This document shows positions 17,381 through 26,228 of a stretch of DNA of 64,000 nucleotides, piece after piece (the first letter of the stretch is position 1; the number at the start of each line of letters is the position of its first letter). The position numbers and the translations under genes are program-made. This DNA comes from Ramlibacter agri. Lineage in GTDB: Bacteria > Pseudomonadota > Gammaproteobacteria > Burkholderiales > Burkholderiaceae_C. The notes below the pieces were generated by a model that saw only the letters and a list, made by a program, of their open reading frames with translations, was not told where the DNA came from and made no database searches. The stretch is taken from the NCBI RefSeq assembly GCF_012927085.1, contig NZ_JABBFX010000001.1, positions 3,224,001 through 3,288,000 on the forward strand, read 5' to 3'.

Positions 17381-18292
17381 ATGAGCGATTTCGAGAATTC
17401 ATTCTGGTCGATCTACGTCACCGGCTTCGCGCTGGCCGGCATCATCGGCTGCCTGGTGCTGCTCTGGATCAGCGGCCGCAAGAAGGTGGCGCCGCGCGCC
17501 GACAACACCACCGGCCACGTCTGGGACGAGGACCTGACCGAGATGAACAACCCGCTGCCCATGTGGTGGGTGGGCCTGTTCATCATCACGGTGGTGTTCG
17601 CGCTGCTGTACCTGGTGGCCTTCCCCGGCCTCGGGTCCTATCCGGGCCGCCTGCACTGGACGACCGAGGGCGAGTACACGGCCGAACTGGTCAAGGCGGA
17701 CAAGGAACTGCAGCCGCTGTACGCGCAGTTCACGGCGAAGACCCCCGAGGCGCTGGCGGGCGACCCCAATGCCATGGCGGTGGGCGAGCGGCTGTTCATG
17801 AACAACTGCGCGCAGTGCCACGGCTCGGACGCGCGCGGCAGCAAGGGCTTCCCGAACCTGACCGACAACGACTGGCTGCATGGCGGCACGCCGGACAAGA
17901 TCATCGAGACCATCACCAAGGGCCGCATCGGCCAGATGCCGCCCATGGCGGCGGCGGTGGGCACGCCCGACGACGTGAAGAACGTGGCGAACTACGTGCT
18001 GTCGCTCTCCGGCAGCCCGCACGACTCGCTGCGCGCCCAGCTGGGCAAGAGCAAGTTCACGGCCTGCGCGGCCTGCCACGGCGCCGACGGCAAGGGCAAC
18101 CAGATGATCGGCGCGCCCAACCTCACCGACGACATCTGGCTGCACGGCTGGGGCGAGCAGGCGGTCATCGCGATGATCCAGAACGGCAAGACCAACGAAA
18201 TGCCGGCCTGGGAACACAAGCTGACCGAACCGCAGATCAAGGTGCTGGCCAGCTACGTGTGGGGCCTTTCGCACCGGCCGGCGAAGCCCTGA
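17381..18292 (+). CDS. ccoP: cytochrome cbb3 oxidase subunit III (di-haem cytochrome c)
   Basis: 303 residues with two N-terminal spans (residues about 8-28 and 58-78), then two cytochrome c domains: CAQCH (Cys143, Cys146, His147) and CAACH (Cys229, Cys232, His233), with Met ligands likely in QMPPMAA and EMPAWEH. Entry point for electrons into cbb3 oxidase. The operon ends in a strong terminator 17 bases downstream. Confidence 0.96.
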   Translation: MSDFENSFWSIYVTGFALAGIIGCLVLLWISGRKKVAPRADNTTGHVWDEDLTEMNNPLPMWWVGLFIITVVFALLYLVAFPGLGSYPGRLHWTTEGEYTAELVKADKELQPLYAQFTAKTPEALAGDPNAMAVGERLFMNNCAQCHGSDARGSKGFPNLTDNDWLHGGTPDKIIETITKGRIGQMPPMAAAVGTPDDVKNVANYVLSLSGSPHDSLRAQLGKSKFTACAACHGADGKGNQMIGAPNLTDDIWLHGWGEQAVIAMIQNGKTNEMPAWEHKLTEPQIKVLASYVWGLSHRPAKP

Positions 18293-18309
18293 TTCGCCAT
18301 CCCCAGGGA

Positions 18310-18332
18310 GGGGCGCGCGAGCGCCCCTTTTT
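18310..18332 (+). terminator. rho-independent terminator of ccoNOQP
   Basis: Perfect 7-bp stem GGGGCGC/GCGCCCC with a GCGA loop followed by TTTTT. Lies just after ccoP and before the FNR-like box of ccoG. Confidence 0.88.
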
Positions 18333-18343
18333 CATTGGCGCAA

Positions 18344-18357
18344 CTGACGAATGTCAA
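18344..18357 (+). promoter_or_regulatory. FNR-like box upstream of ccoG
   Basis: CTGAC-GAAT-GTCAA, a symmetric FNR/Dnr-type palindrome with only the first base off consensus. It covers an in-frame ATG at 18351, which argues that ccoG starts at the next ATG, 18396. Confidence 0.65.
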
Positions 18358-18395
18358 TTGGCCCCCCGGTGGCGCGGCCGATCATCGACCTAGCC

Positions 18396-19823
<1,428 letters not shown>

Positions 19824-19833
19824 GGAGAGACGC

Positions 19834-20079
19834 ATGGCGAACAATGAAAAGCCCTGGTGGAAGTTCGGCCACGTGTGGCTGGTGATCTCGGGCCCCGCCG
19901 TGGTGGTGGTCGCCGGCTTCGTGACCTTGTGGCTCGCGATCCGCACGCCCGACCCGGTGATCGAGGCCGACTACTACGTCCGCGGCCTGGAGATCAACAA
20001 GACGCTGAAGGCGCAGGGCAAGGCCCTGCTGCCCGCGGAGAAGGGCCGCAACCACGCCGCCACGCCGGCGGAAGAATGA
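19834..20079 (+). CDS. FixH family protein (short)
   Basis: 81 residues, 10 bases after ccoG. One membrane span (VWLVISGPAVVVVAGFVTLWLAI) followed by RTPDPVIEADYYVRGLEINKTL, which is the conserved core of FixH (…DPDPVIEDYYRKGLxIN…). FixH/CcoH proteins assist cbb3 assembly. Shorter than classical FixH (about 150 residues): the periplasmic domain is reduced. Confidence 0.85.
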   Translation: MANNEKPWWKFGHVWLVISGPAVVVVAGFVTLWLAIRTPDPVIEADYYVRGLEINKTLKAQGKALLPAEKGRNHAATPAEE

Positions 20080-20090
20080 GGGGACCGACC

Positions 20091-20372
20091 ATGGCCGCGA
20101 GACTCATGTGGATCACCTGGCCGGCTTTCCTCGCCGCCTGCGTGCTGGAAATGCTGGTGTTCGCGCTGGTCGACCCGAGCGACCTGGCCTGGTCCGGGCA
20201 GGCGCTGAACTGGTCGCGGCAGGCCGTGTACACGTCGGCCTTCTTCGCTTTCTGGGCGGTGAGCCTGGGCGCCTGCTGGCTCACCACGGTGCTGCGCATG
20301 ACGCCGCAGGAAGTGAACGACGCCTGTCCCTACGCGCCGGACCAGCGTCCCGAAGGCTGCCCGGGCCGTTAG
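20091..20372 (+). CDS. hypothetical two-span membrane protein of the cco cluster
   Basis: 93 residues, 11 bases after fixH. Two predicted spans (LMWITWPAFLAACVLEMLVF and YTSAFFAFWAVSLGACWLTTV) and a C-terminal tail with PYAPDQRPEGCPG. Similar small proteins close the ccoG-fixH operon in related Burkholderiales as far as I recall; no function is known. A cbb3-assembly link rests on position only. Confidence 0.65.
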   Translation: MAARLMWITWPAFLAACVLEMLVFALVDPSDLAWSGQALNWSRQAVYTSAFFAFWAVSLGACWLTTVLRMTPQEVNDACPYAPDQRPEGCPGR

Positions 20373-20708
20373 GCCCGTTCGGCTAGGCCTTTCGATTTCA
20401 GCCGCGAACGCCCCTCGCGGCAACCCGTCTCTGCAGTAGGCAGCGTCCTACCCGCGAATGCGGGTGGCACTGTCGAACCCGCTACCCCTGCAAATCCAAC
20501 ATCCGGTTCGAGTTTGAAACACACAGGTTGATACAGGCGTCACCGCCGTATCGCCGGGTCCGCGGGAACTTCGTCCCGCGTCCCCCGGCACCGAAGCGAT
20601 CGGCCTGTGTGTAAGCAGACGTGCAGGCGACGTACGCAACGCGTTACGAACCGCCCCGAGTGGTAACGGGAAGCCGGGCAATCCAGCCGGCGCGGAAGGG
20701 AGGCGGCG
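20373..20708. other. 336-base intergenic leader before the exopolysaccharide locus
   Basis: No gene seen. The stretch holds the palindrome at 20436-20451, a CCCGC-GAAT-GCGGG hairpin (20451-20464) and a strong nested hairpin (20553-20589): inner arms CGCGGGA/TCCCGCG closed by a CCGGG/CCCGG outer stem. An AGGGAGG ribosome site (20697-20703) precedes the TTG start of wecB. I looked for a c-di-GMP riboswitch core and saw none. The length suggests a structured 5' leader or an upstream promoter with operator. Confidence 0.5.
20436..20451. promoter_or_regulatory. palindrome GTAGG-N6-CCTAC (copy 1)
   Basis: GTAGG-CAGCGT-CCTAC. The same palindrome recurs at 38448 and, with one mismatch, at 31581, each before a gene of the polysaccharide/c-di-GMP set. 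Candidate operator for an unidentified regulator. Confidence 0.45.
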
Positions 20709-21845
20709 TTGGACCAACGTCTCGTGGGTATCGTGTGCGGCACCAGGCCGGAGATCATCAAGCTCGCTCCGGTCTACCACGCACTGAGGCAGCACCAGGA
20801 ACTCTGCGTGCTGTGGGTCCACACCGGCCAGCACGACGCCATGGCGGCGGACATGCTGCGCTGCTTCGGCATCGTGCCGGACGTGCACCTCTGCCGCAAG
20901 GGCACTTCCCTCGAACAGTTCAGCGTCGACTGCCGCTCGCAGCTCGATGACCTGATGGCGCGGCAGCGCTGGGACCTCTGCATCGTCCAGGGCGACACCG
21001 AAAGCGCCTTCCTCGGCGCGCTGGCCGCCTTCTACCGCCGCGTGCCGGTCGGCCACGTCGAGGCGGGGCTGCGCACCTACAACCTCGAGCGTCCCTTCCC
21101 CGAGGAAGGCCTGCGCCAGATGATCAGCCGCATCGCCTGCATGCACTGGGCGCCCACCGAGCGGGCGCGCGAGGCGCTGCTGCGCGAAGGCATCCCGGCG
21201 CAGCAGATCGAGCTGACGGGCAACACGGTGGTCGACGCGCAGCAGTGGATCTGCGAGCGCCATGGCCTGCGCCGCGAAGGCCCGGCCACCAGCGGCCACA
21301 TCCTCGTCACCGCCCACCGGCGCGAGAACTGGGGCGACGAGATGGAACAGACCTTCCACGCGGTCGCCGACATCGCGCGCGCCCATCCGCAGCTGAAGGT
21401 GCTGTTCCCGGTCCACCTCAACCCGGTCGTGCAGCGGCCCGCGCACGCCATCCTGCAAGGCCTGGCCAACGTGCAGCTGGTGGCGCCGCTGGACTACCTG
21501 GGCATGCAGCAGGCGCTGGTCAATGCGCAACTGCTGCTCACCGACTCCGGCGGCCTGCAGGAAGAGGCGCCCACCTTCGGCGTGCCCACGCTGGTGCTGC
21601 GGCACGAGACCGAGCGGCCCGAGGCCGTGGAGGCCGGCTGTGCCCGCCTCGTGGGCCCGAAGCGCGAAGCCATCGTGCGCGAAGCCACGCGCCTGCTCGA
21701 CGAACCCGCCGCGGCGGCAGCCATGCGCCGCGTCGCCAATCCCTTCGGCGACGGCCAGGCCTCGCGGCGCATCGCCCAAGCGGTGATGGCCCGCGTGGCG
21801 CCCGTGGCCGAAGTCGCCACCGACCTGGCCGCCCTGGCGGCCTGA
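20709..21845 (+). CDS. wecB: UDP-N-acetylglucosamine 2-epimerase (non-hydrolysing)
   Basis: 378 residues from a TTG start 5 bases after AGGGAGG. Family motifs: VCGTRPEIIKLAPVYHAL (N terminus), VHTGQHDAMAADML, VQGDTESAFLGALAAFY, GHVEAGLRTYNLERPFPEE, VTAHRRENWGDEME and LTDSGGLQEEAPTFGVP. The enzyme interconverts UDP-GlcNAc and UDP-ManNAc in the cytoplasm. As the first gene of a polymer locus rather than of an O-antigen or ECA cluster, it probably supplies UDP-ManNAc to the glycosyltransferase at 26229, as WecB does for NfrB in E. coli. The family call is firm; the pathway link is inference. Confidence 0.9.
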   Translation: MDQRLVGIVCGTRPEIIKLAPVYHALRQHQELCVLWVHTGQHDAMAADMLRCFGIVPDVHLCRKGTSLEQFSVDCRSQLDDLMARQRWDLCIVQGDTESAFLGALAAFYRRVPVGHVEAGLRTYNLERPFPEEGLRQMISRIACMHWAPTERAREALLREGIPAQQIELTGNTVVDAQQWICERHGLRREGPATSGHILVTAHRRENWGDEMEQTFHAVADIARAHPQLKVLFPVHLNPVVQRPAHAILQGLANVQLVAPLDYLGMQQALVNAQLLLTDSGGLQEEAPTFGVPTLVLRHETERPEAVEAGCARLVGPKREAIVREATRLLDEPAAAAAMRRVANPFGDGQASRRIAQAVMARVAPVAEVATDLAALAA

Positions 21846-21863
21846 ACCCCAGGAGCCGATCCG

Positions 21864-22256
21864 ATGAAATTCACCGTTGTCCGCTCCGCCGCCTGCTCCG
21901 CCCTGCTGGTGGCGGGGACGGCTGGCTCGCTCGCGCACGCAGCCGTCACGCCGCCGCCGCTGCCCCTGGGCTCGGCGATGGCGCGGCCCGAACCGGGCCT
22001 GAACGAGCCGGAGCGCAAGCGCTACGTGCGCGCGCACCACGACAAATTGCACTACCGCCGCGACTACACCAAGGACGACAGCGTCTACGGGATGCAGCAG
22101 TTCCCGCAGGCGGCCGCGCCCGGTGCGGTGGCGCCTGGCGCCTCCGCCGGCGCCGGCGCCGGCGGCGCGGTGCAGGGAGGCGCGGGCACCGGCCCGGCGC
22201 GCGAGAAGACGGACCGCGGCGCGAGCTCGTGGTTCTACGGCACCAACAAGAAGTGA
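21864..22256 (+). CDS. small exported protein of the polysaccharide locus, unknown
   Basis: 130 residues, 18 bases after wecB and 10 before the deacetylase gene, so firmly inside the operon. A signal peptide (cleavage near LAHA-AVTPPP), then a charged segment (LNEPERKRYVRAHHDKLHY) and a Gly/Ala-rich flexible region, ending in a conserved-looking tail SSWFYGTNKK. No enzyme motif. Its basic/aromatic mature part could contact an acidic or amino polymer; that is speculation. I do not recognise the family. Confidence 0.65.
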   Translation: MKFTVVRSAACSALLVAGTAGSLAHAAVTPPPLPLGSAMARPEPGLNEPERKRYVRAHHDKLHYRRDYTKDDSVYGMQQFPQAAAPGAVAPGASAGAGAGGAVQGGAGTGPAREKTDRGASSWFYGTNKK

Positions 22257-22266
22257 GAAGAACGCC

Positions 22267-24120
22267 ATGAAGAAGCTTTACCTGTTCCTGCTGGCCCTGG
22301 TCATGGCCGCCTGCGCCGCGATCGCGGTTGCGCCCGTGTTCGCGCAGCCGGCGCAGAACTTCGACCTCGACAAGCCGAAGCTGCAGAAGCTGGTCAACCA
22401 GGTGAAGGACCCGAACCAGCGCGCGCAGCTGCAGGCGCTGCTCGACTCGTTGCCCAAGAACCTGAACCGCGCGCAGCTGCAGGCGGTCGCGCTGCAGCTG
22501 ACGAAGATCATGGAAAGCGGCAGCACCAGCAGCAACCCCGGCGGCACCGCGCCGGGCGCCTCGCCCAGGGTGCTGGCGCTGTACGACGCGCCGGTCGGCA
22601 CGCAGTGGGACAAGCTGGGTTTCGGCTACGCCATCATGCTGCGCAACCTGCTGGGCCACTTCAATGCGCAGGTGGACCTGATGCCGGTGTCGCAGTATCA
22701 GGCCGGCGCGCTGGAAGGCTACGACGCCACTTTCTACCTCGGCGCGATCTATGACAACCCGATCCCCGACGCCTTCCTCGCCGACGCGTCCACCAGCACC
22801 AAGCCGCTGGTCTGGTTCAAGTACAACCTGTGGCAGCTGGCCTGGAACACGGCCTACACCTTCCAGGCGAACACCGGCATCCAGTACATGGGCCTGAAGG
22901 GCATGAACGCCACGCCCTCGTCGGCCAACCCGAACCCGGGCTTCTTCGACACCGTCAAGTACAAGAACCTGGACTTCACCAAGTACTACGCGTACGACGC
23001 CGGCCACAACACCATCAACGCCGACCCCGACCTCGGCTGGGCCCAGGTGGCCGACGCCACCAAGGCCACGGCGGTGGTGAACGTCGCCAACGCGAAGACC
23101 GGCGAGCAGCTGCCCTACGTGCTGCGCTCGGGCAACTTCTGGTACGTGGCCGACCTGCCGTTCTCCTTCATCGGCCCGCGCGACCGCTACCTGGTGTTCG
23201 CCGACCTGCTGCACGACATGCTGGGCATCCAGCATGCCGAGAGCCACCGCGCGATGGTCCGCCTGGAAGACGTGGGTGCGCTGGTCAGCGTGGATTCGAT
23301 GAAGAAGCTGTCGGATTACCTGGCCGGCAGGCACGTGCCGTTCTCGGTGGCCACGATCCCGCACTACGTCGACGCGCTGGGCGCCTACAACGGCGGAACG
23401 CCGCAGACGATTCCGCTGTCACAGGCCACCAACCTGAAGAAGTCGCTGGACTACGCGCTCAGGAAGGGCGGCGAGATCGTCATGCACGGCTACACCCACC
23501 AGTATGGGACCATGCGCAACCCGAACACCGGCGTGTCGGGCGACGACTATGAATTCTGGAACATCGTCGACAACGTGCCGGTGCCGGAAGACTCCACCAG
23601 CTGGGCGCTGGGCCGCCTGAACAGCGGCTTGGCCGAACTGCGCGCCAACGGCTACAACAACGTGCAGGCCTGGGAGATGCCGCACTACCAGGGCTCCGCG
23701 CTCTCGAACAAGGCGGTGCCGCAGCTGTTCACCACCACCTACCAGCGCGTCGTCTACTACACCGCCGACAAGCCGGACTTCTATGCGGCGGTGGCCAAGG
23801 ACTTCGCGGTGGGGCAGATCTTCCCCTACATCGTGTCCAAGGACTACTACGGCCAGCGCATCCTGCCGGAGAGCCTGGGCAACATCGAGTACGACATCCA
23901 CACGATCGACCCGACCTCCAACTACAACTACACGGCGGACGACATCCTGGCCAACGCGAAGTACGCGCTCGCGGTGCGCGACGGCTTCGCCTCCTATTTC
24001 TTCCACCCCTTCTGGCTTGAGCCTGACCTCGGCGTGCCCGGCTTCGAGGACTTCAAGAAGACCGTCGAGGGGATCACCCAGCTGGGCTTCACCTGGGTTG
24101 CGCCCAGCGCGCTGCGCTGA
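22267..24120 (+). CDS. DUF2334 polysaccharide deacetylase-like exported protein
   Basis: 617 residues. Signal peptide (LVMAACAAIAVAPVFAQ), a short helical repeat region (residues 28-80), then a large domain with RLEDVGA (Asp335), MHGYTHQYG (His407, His411) and FFHPFW (His580), the usual metal and catalytic positions of the carbohydrate esterase 4-like DUF2334 fold. Likely acts in the periplasm to remove N-acetyl groups from a nascent glycan. It lies between wecB and a BcsB-like gene, so its substrate is probably the polymer made by this locus. Activity and substrate are inferred. Confidence 0.8.
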   Translation: MKKLYLFLLALVMAACAAIAVAPVFAQPAQNFDLDKPKLQKLVNQVKDPNQRAQLQALLDSLPKNLNRAQLQAVALQLTKIMESGSTSSNPGGTAPGASPRVLALYDAPVGTQWDKLGFGYAIMLRNLLGHFNAQVDLMPVSQYQAGALEGYDATFYLGAIYDNPIPDAFLADASTSTKPLVWFKYNLWQLAWNTAYTFQANTGIQYMGLKGMNATPSSANPNPGFFDTVKYKNLDFTKYYAYDAGHNTINADPDLGWAQVADATKATAVVNVANAKTGEQLPYVLRSGNFWYVADLPFSFIGPRDRYLVFADLLHDMLGIQHAESHRAMVRLEDVGALVSVDSMKKLSDYLAGRHVPFSVATIPHYVDALGAYNGGTPQTIPLSQATNLKKSLDYALRKGGEIVMHGYTHQYGTMRNPNTGVSGDDYEFWNIVDNVPVPEDSTSWALGRLNSGLAELRANGYNNVQAWEMPHYQGSALSNKAVPQLFTTTYQRVVYYTADKPDFYAAVAKDFAVGQIFPYIVSKDYYGQRILPESLGNIEYDIHTIDPTSNYNYTADDILANAKYALAVRDGFASYFFHPFWLEPDLGVPGFEDFKKTVEGITQLGFTWVAPSALR

Positions 24121-24157
24121 GATCCGGCCCGCCATGCATTCGACAACGAGGTACTCC

Positions 24158-26209
24158 ATGGAACTCCACCGTTTCCTGCCTGCGGCCGCGCTGGCGGCCC
24201 TGTGCCTGCTGCCAGCGCTGGGAACGGCGCAGACGCCGCAGCTGCGCACGTCCGACCAGGTGACGACGCAGAACGCGCCGCCGCCCACCACCCCGGTGTT
24301 CAAGCCCGCCGAAAACTCCGGCGCGTGGGTGCCGCGCACCGTGACCTTCGCCGACCTGGGCTTCACCGAGCCCGTGGTGCTCGGCTACCCGGACACGGTG
24401 AAGGAGATCTACCTGCCGGTGCCGCCCAACATCGACCTCACGGGCGCGCAGCTGCAGCTGAACGCGAGCTACGTGCGCGCCGATGGCGGCCGCACGACGC
24501 TGATCTACGCGATCGATGGCGCACCGGTGGTGGCCAACGGCCTGACCGCGGACCGCGGTGACGCGAGCGCCACGCTGCCCATCGACGGCAAGCCGCGGCC
24601 CAGTGGCTTCGTGCGCCTCAACGTCGACTGGCGCACGGCCGTCGCCCGCGAGAACACCTGCGCCGACTCCCGCACGCCGGGCAACATCCTGCGAATCGAG
24701 CCCACCAGCAAGTTCGTCTTCAAGTACGACGGCTCGGCCATCCGCGACCTGGCCACGGCCTGGTCCTCGCTGCCGCCGATGCCGACGATCCTGATCTCGT
24801 CGAACAAGCTGTCGCCCGAGAGCTATGACGCCGCCTGGCGTGTCGGCGTCGCGCTGGAACGCGCCGGCAAGCGGCCGCAGATCCGCACGGCCGACGGCTC
24901 GGCCCCGCCGCCCGCGTTGCCGCAGGGCACCGGCGGCAACACGGCGCTCACGCCGCCGTCGAACGAGCCCGACATCGTCATCGCCGACAGCGCCTCGAAG
25001 CAGCCGGTGGGCTCGCACGAGATCAAGCTGGGCAACGTCAATGGCCGGCCGGTGATCCTGGTCGCGCCGGACGCCGGCGCGCAGGCGGCGGGCATCTTCA
25101 CGCAGATCTGGCAGCAGGCCGCGGCCGGCAGCGACCTGCACGTGAGCGCGGTGGAGCAGCCGAAGAGCGACTCCAACGCCGTCTCGCTGCAATACCTCGG
25201 CGCCAAGCCGGCCAGCTTCGACGTGCTGTCGCATGCCGACTGGAACGCCAGCTTCGACATCGGCTCCGTCGCTGCCGACGGCAAGGGCCCCGGCACGCTG
25301 GTGATCGACGTCGCCGCCTCGCCCAGCGCCGCGCGCACGCCGCCCGTGGTCTCGGTCTTCATGAACGAAGTGCTGCTCGGCGCCAAGGAGATGGAAGCCA
25401 CCGGCAAGCGCGAGCGCATCGTCGCGCCGGTGCCGCGCTACGCGCTGCAGACCCGCAACACGATCCGCGTGTCCTTCGTGCGCCAGCTCGCTTCCGACCG
25501 CTGCCGCGAGACGCCCGAGCCGTACCCGGTCTCGGTGCTGCCCTCCAGCCACATGCTGCTGGACAAGATCGAGGCGGCCAGCGACTTCACCGGCCTGATG
25601 GCCAAGTTCGCCGGCGGCGGCACGCTGCTGGTCCCGCAATCGCACATGAACGACGCCGCCGGCACGCTGCCGCGCGTCATCCGCCTCGCTTCCGCCACCG
25701 GCCTGTCGCCGATGAAAGCGAAGTTCACGCCGGTGGCCGACGGTTCGCAGCCGAAGGTCGACGGACCGTACCTGGCGGTCGACGTGATGCCCAAGGACGT
25801 GGCCGACAGCGGCGTCAAGCCGGAGAAGGACCGCCTGTTCCTGGCCGGCAGCAAGGACCATCCGCTGCTCGACGTGCGCGGCCTGAACCGCGTCGGCGTG
25901 CTCGAGGTCTTCGGCAAGGGCGACAACGTCGGCGCGGTGTACCGCACCATGGGCGACCAGCCGCCGGCGATGACGAAGCCCATCGCGCTGTCCAGCGGCA
26001 ACCTGGCCATCATGGGCAACAACGGCCTGCGCACCGAGGTGAACACCAACGATCCCTCGGGGCAGGGCATCATGAAGGAAGCGCGCCCGGGCCTGTTCGA
26101 GCGCGGCTACTGGTGGCTGCTGCCGCTGGTGATCGTGGCCCTGTTCATCGGCCTGCTGGTGTTCGCCAGCCGCATGCGCCGCCGCAACAACCTGCATGGC
26201 GACCGTTAA
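24158..26209 (+). CDS. BcsB-like membrane-anchored periplasmic protein
   Basis: 683 residues from the ATG at 24158 (GAGG seven bases upstream; an ATG at 24134 is an alternative). Signal peptide, then repeated beta-rich carbohydrate-binding-like and ferredoxin-like modules: the start VTFADLGFTEPVVLGYPDT and YVRADGGRTTLIYAIDG resemble BcsB, and the chain ends in one transmembrane helix (YWWLLPLVIVALFIGLLVFA) with a basic tail, as in BcsB. BcsB escorts nascent cellulose from the synthase through the periplasm. No BcsA is present; the partner synthase is the NfrB-like protein 19 bases downstream. Cellulose itself is unlikely here. Confidence 0.82.
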   Translation: MELHRFLPAAALAALCLLPALGTAQTPQLRTSDQVTTQNAPPPTTPVFKPAENSGAWVPRTVTFADLGFTEPVVLGYPDTVKEIYLPVPPNIDLTGAQLQLNASYVRADGGRTTLIYAIDGAPVVANGLTADRGDASATLPIDGKPRPSGFVRLNVDWRTAVARENTCADSRTPGNILRIEPTSKFVFKYDGSAIRDLATAWSSLPPMPTILISSNKLSPESYDAAWRVGVALERAGKRPQIRTADGSAPPPALPQGTGGNTALTPPSNEPDIVIADSASKQPVGSHEIKLGNVNGRPVILVAPDAGAQAAGIFTQIWQQAAAGSDLHVSAVEQPKSDSNAVSLQYLGAKPASFDVLSHADWNASFDIGSVAADGKGPGTLVIDVAASPSAARTPPVVSVFMNEVLLGAKEMEATGKRERIVAPVPRYALQTRNTIRVSFVRQLASDRCRETPEPYPVSVLPSSHMLLDKIEAASDFTGLMAKFAGGGTLLVPQSHMNDAAGTLPRVIRLASATGLSPMKAKFTPVADGSQPKVDGPYLAVDVMPKDVADSGVKPEKDRLFLAGSKDHPLLDVRGLNRVGVLEVFGKGDNVGAVYRTMGDQPPAMTKPIALSSGNLAIMGNNGLRTEVNTNDPSGQGIMKEARPGLFERGYWWLLPLVIVALFIGLLVFASRMRRRNNLHGDR

Positions 26210-26228
26210 GCAGTAGGAGAGCCGCGAG

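Noticed and set aside
20463..20485. sigma-54 promoter starting TGGCAC
   Set aside because: The required TGC element at the right distance is missing.
20373..20708. c-di-GMP (GEMM) riboswitch in the leader of the polysaccharide operon
   Set aside because: The conserved GEMM core sequences were not found; only GC hairpins are present.
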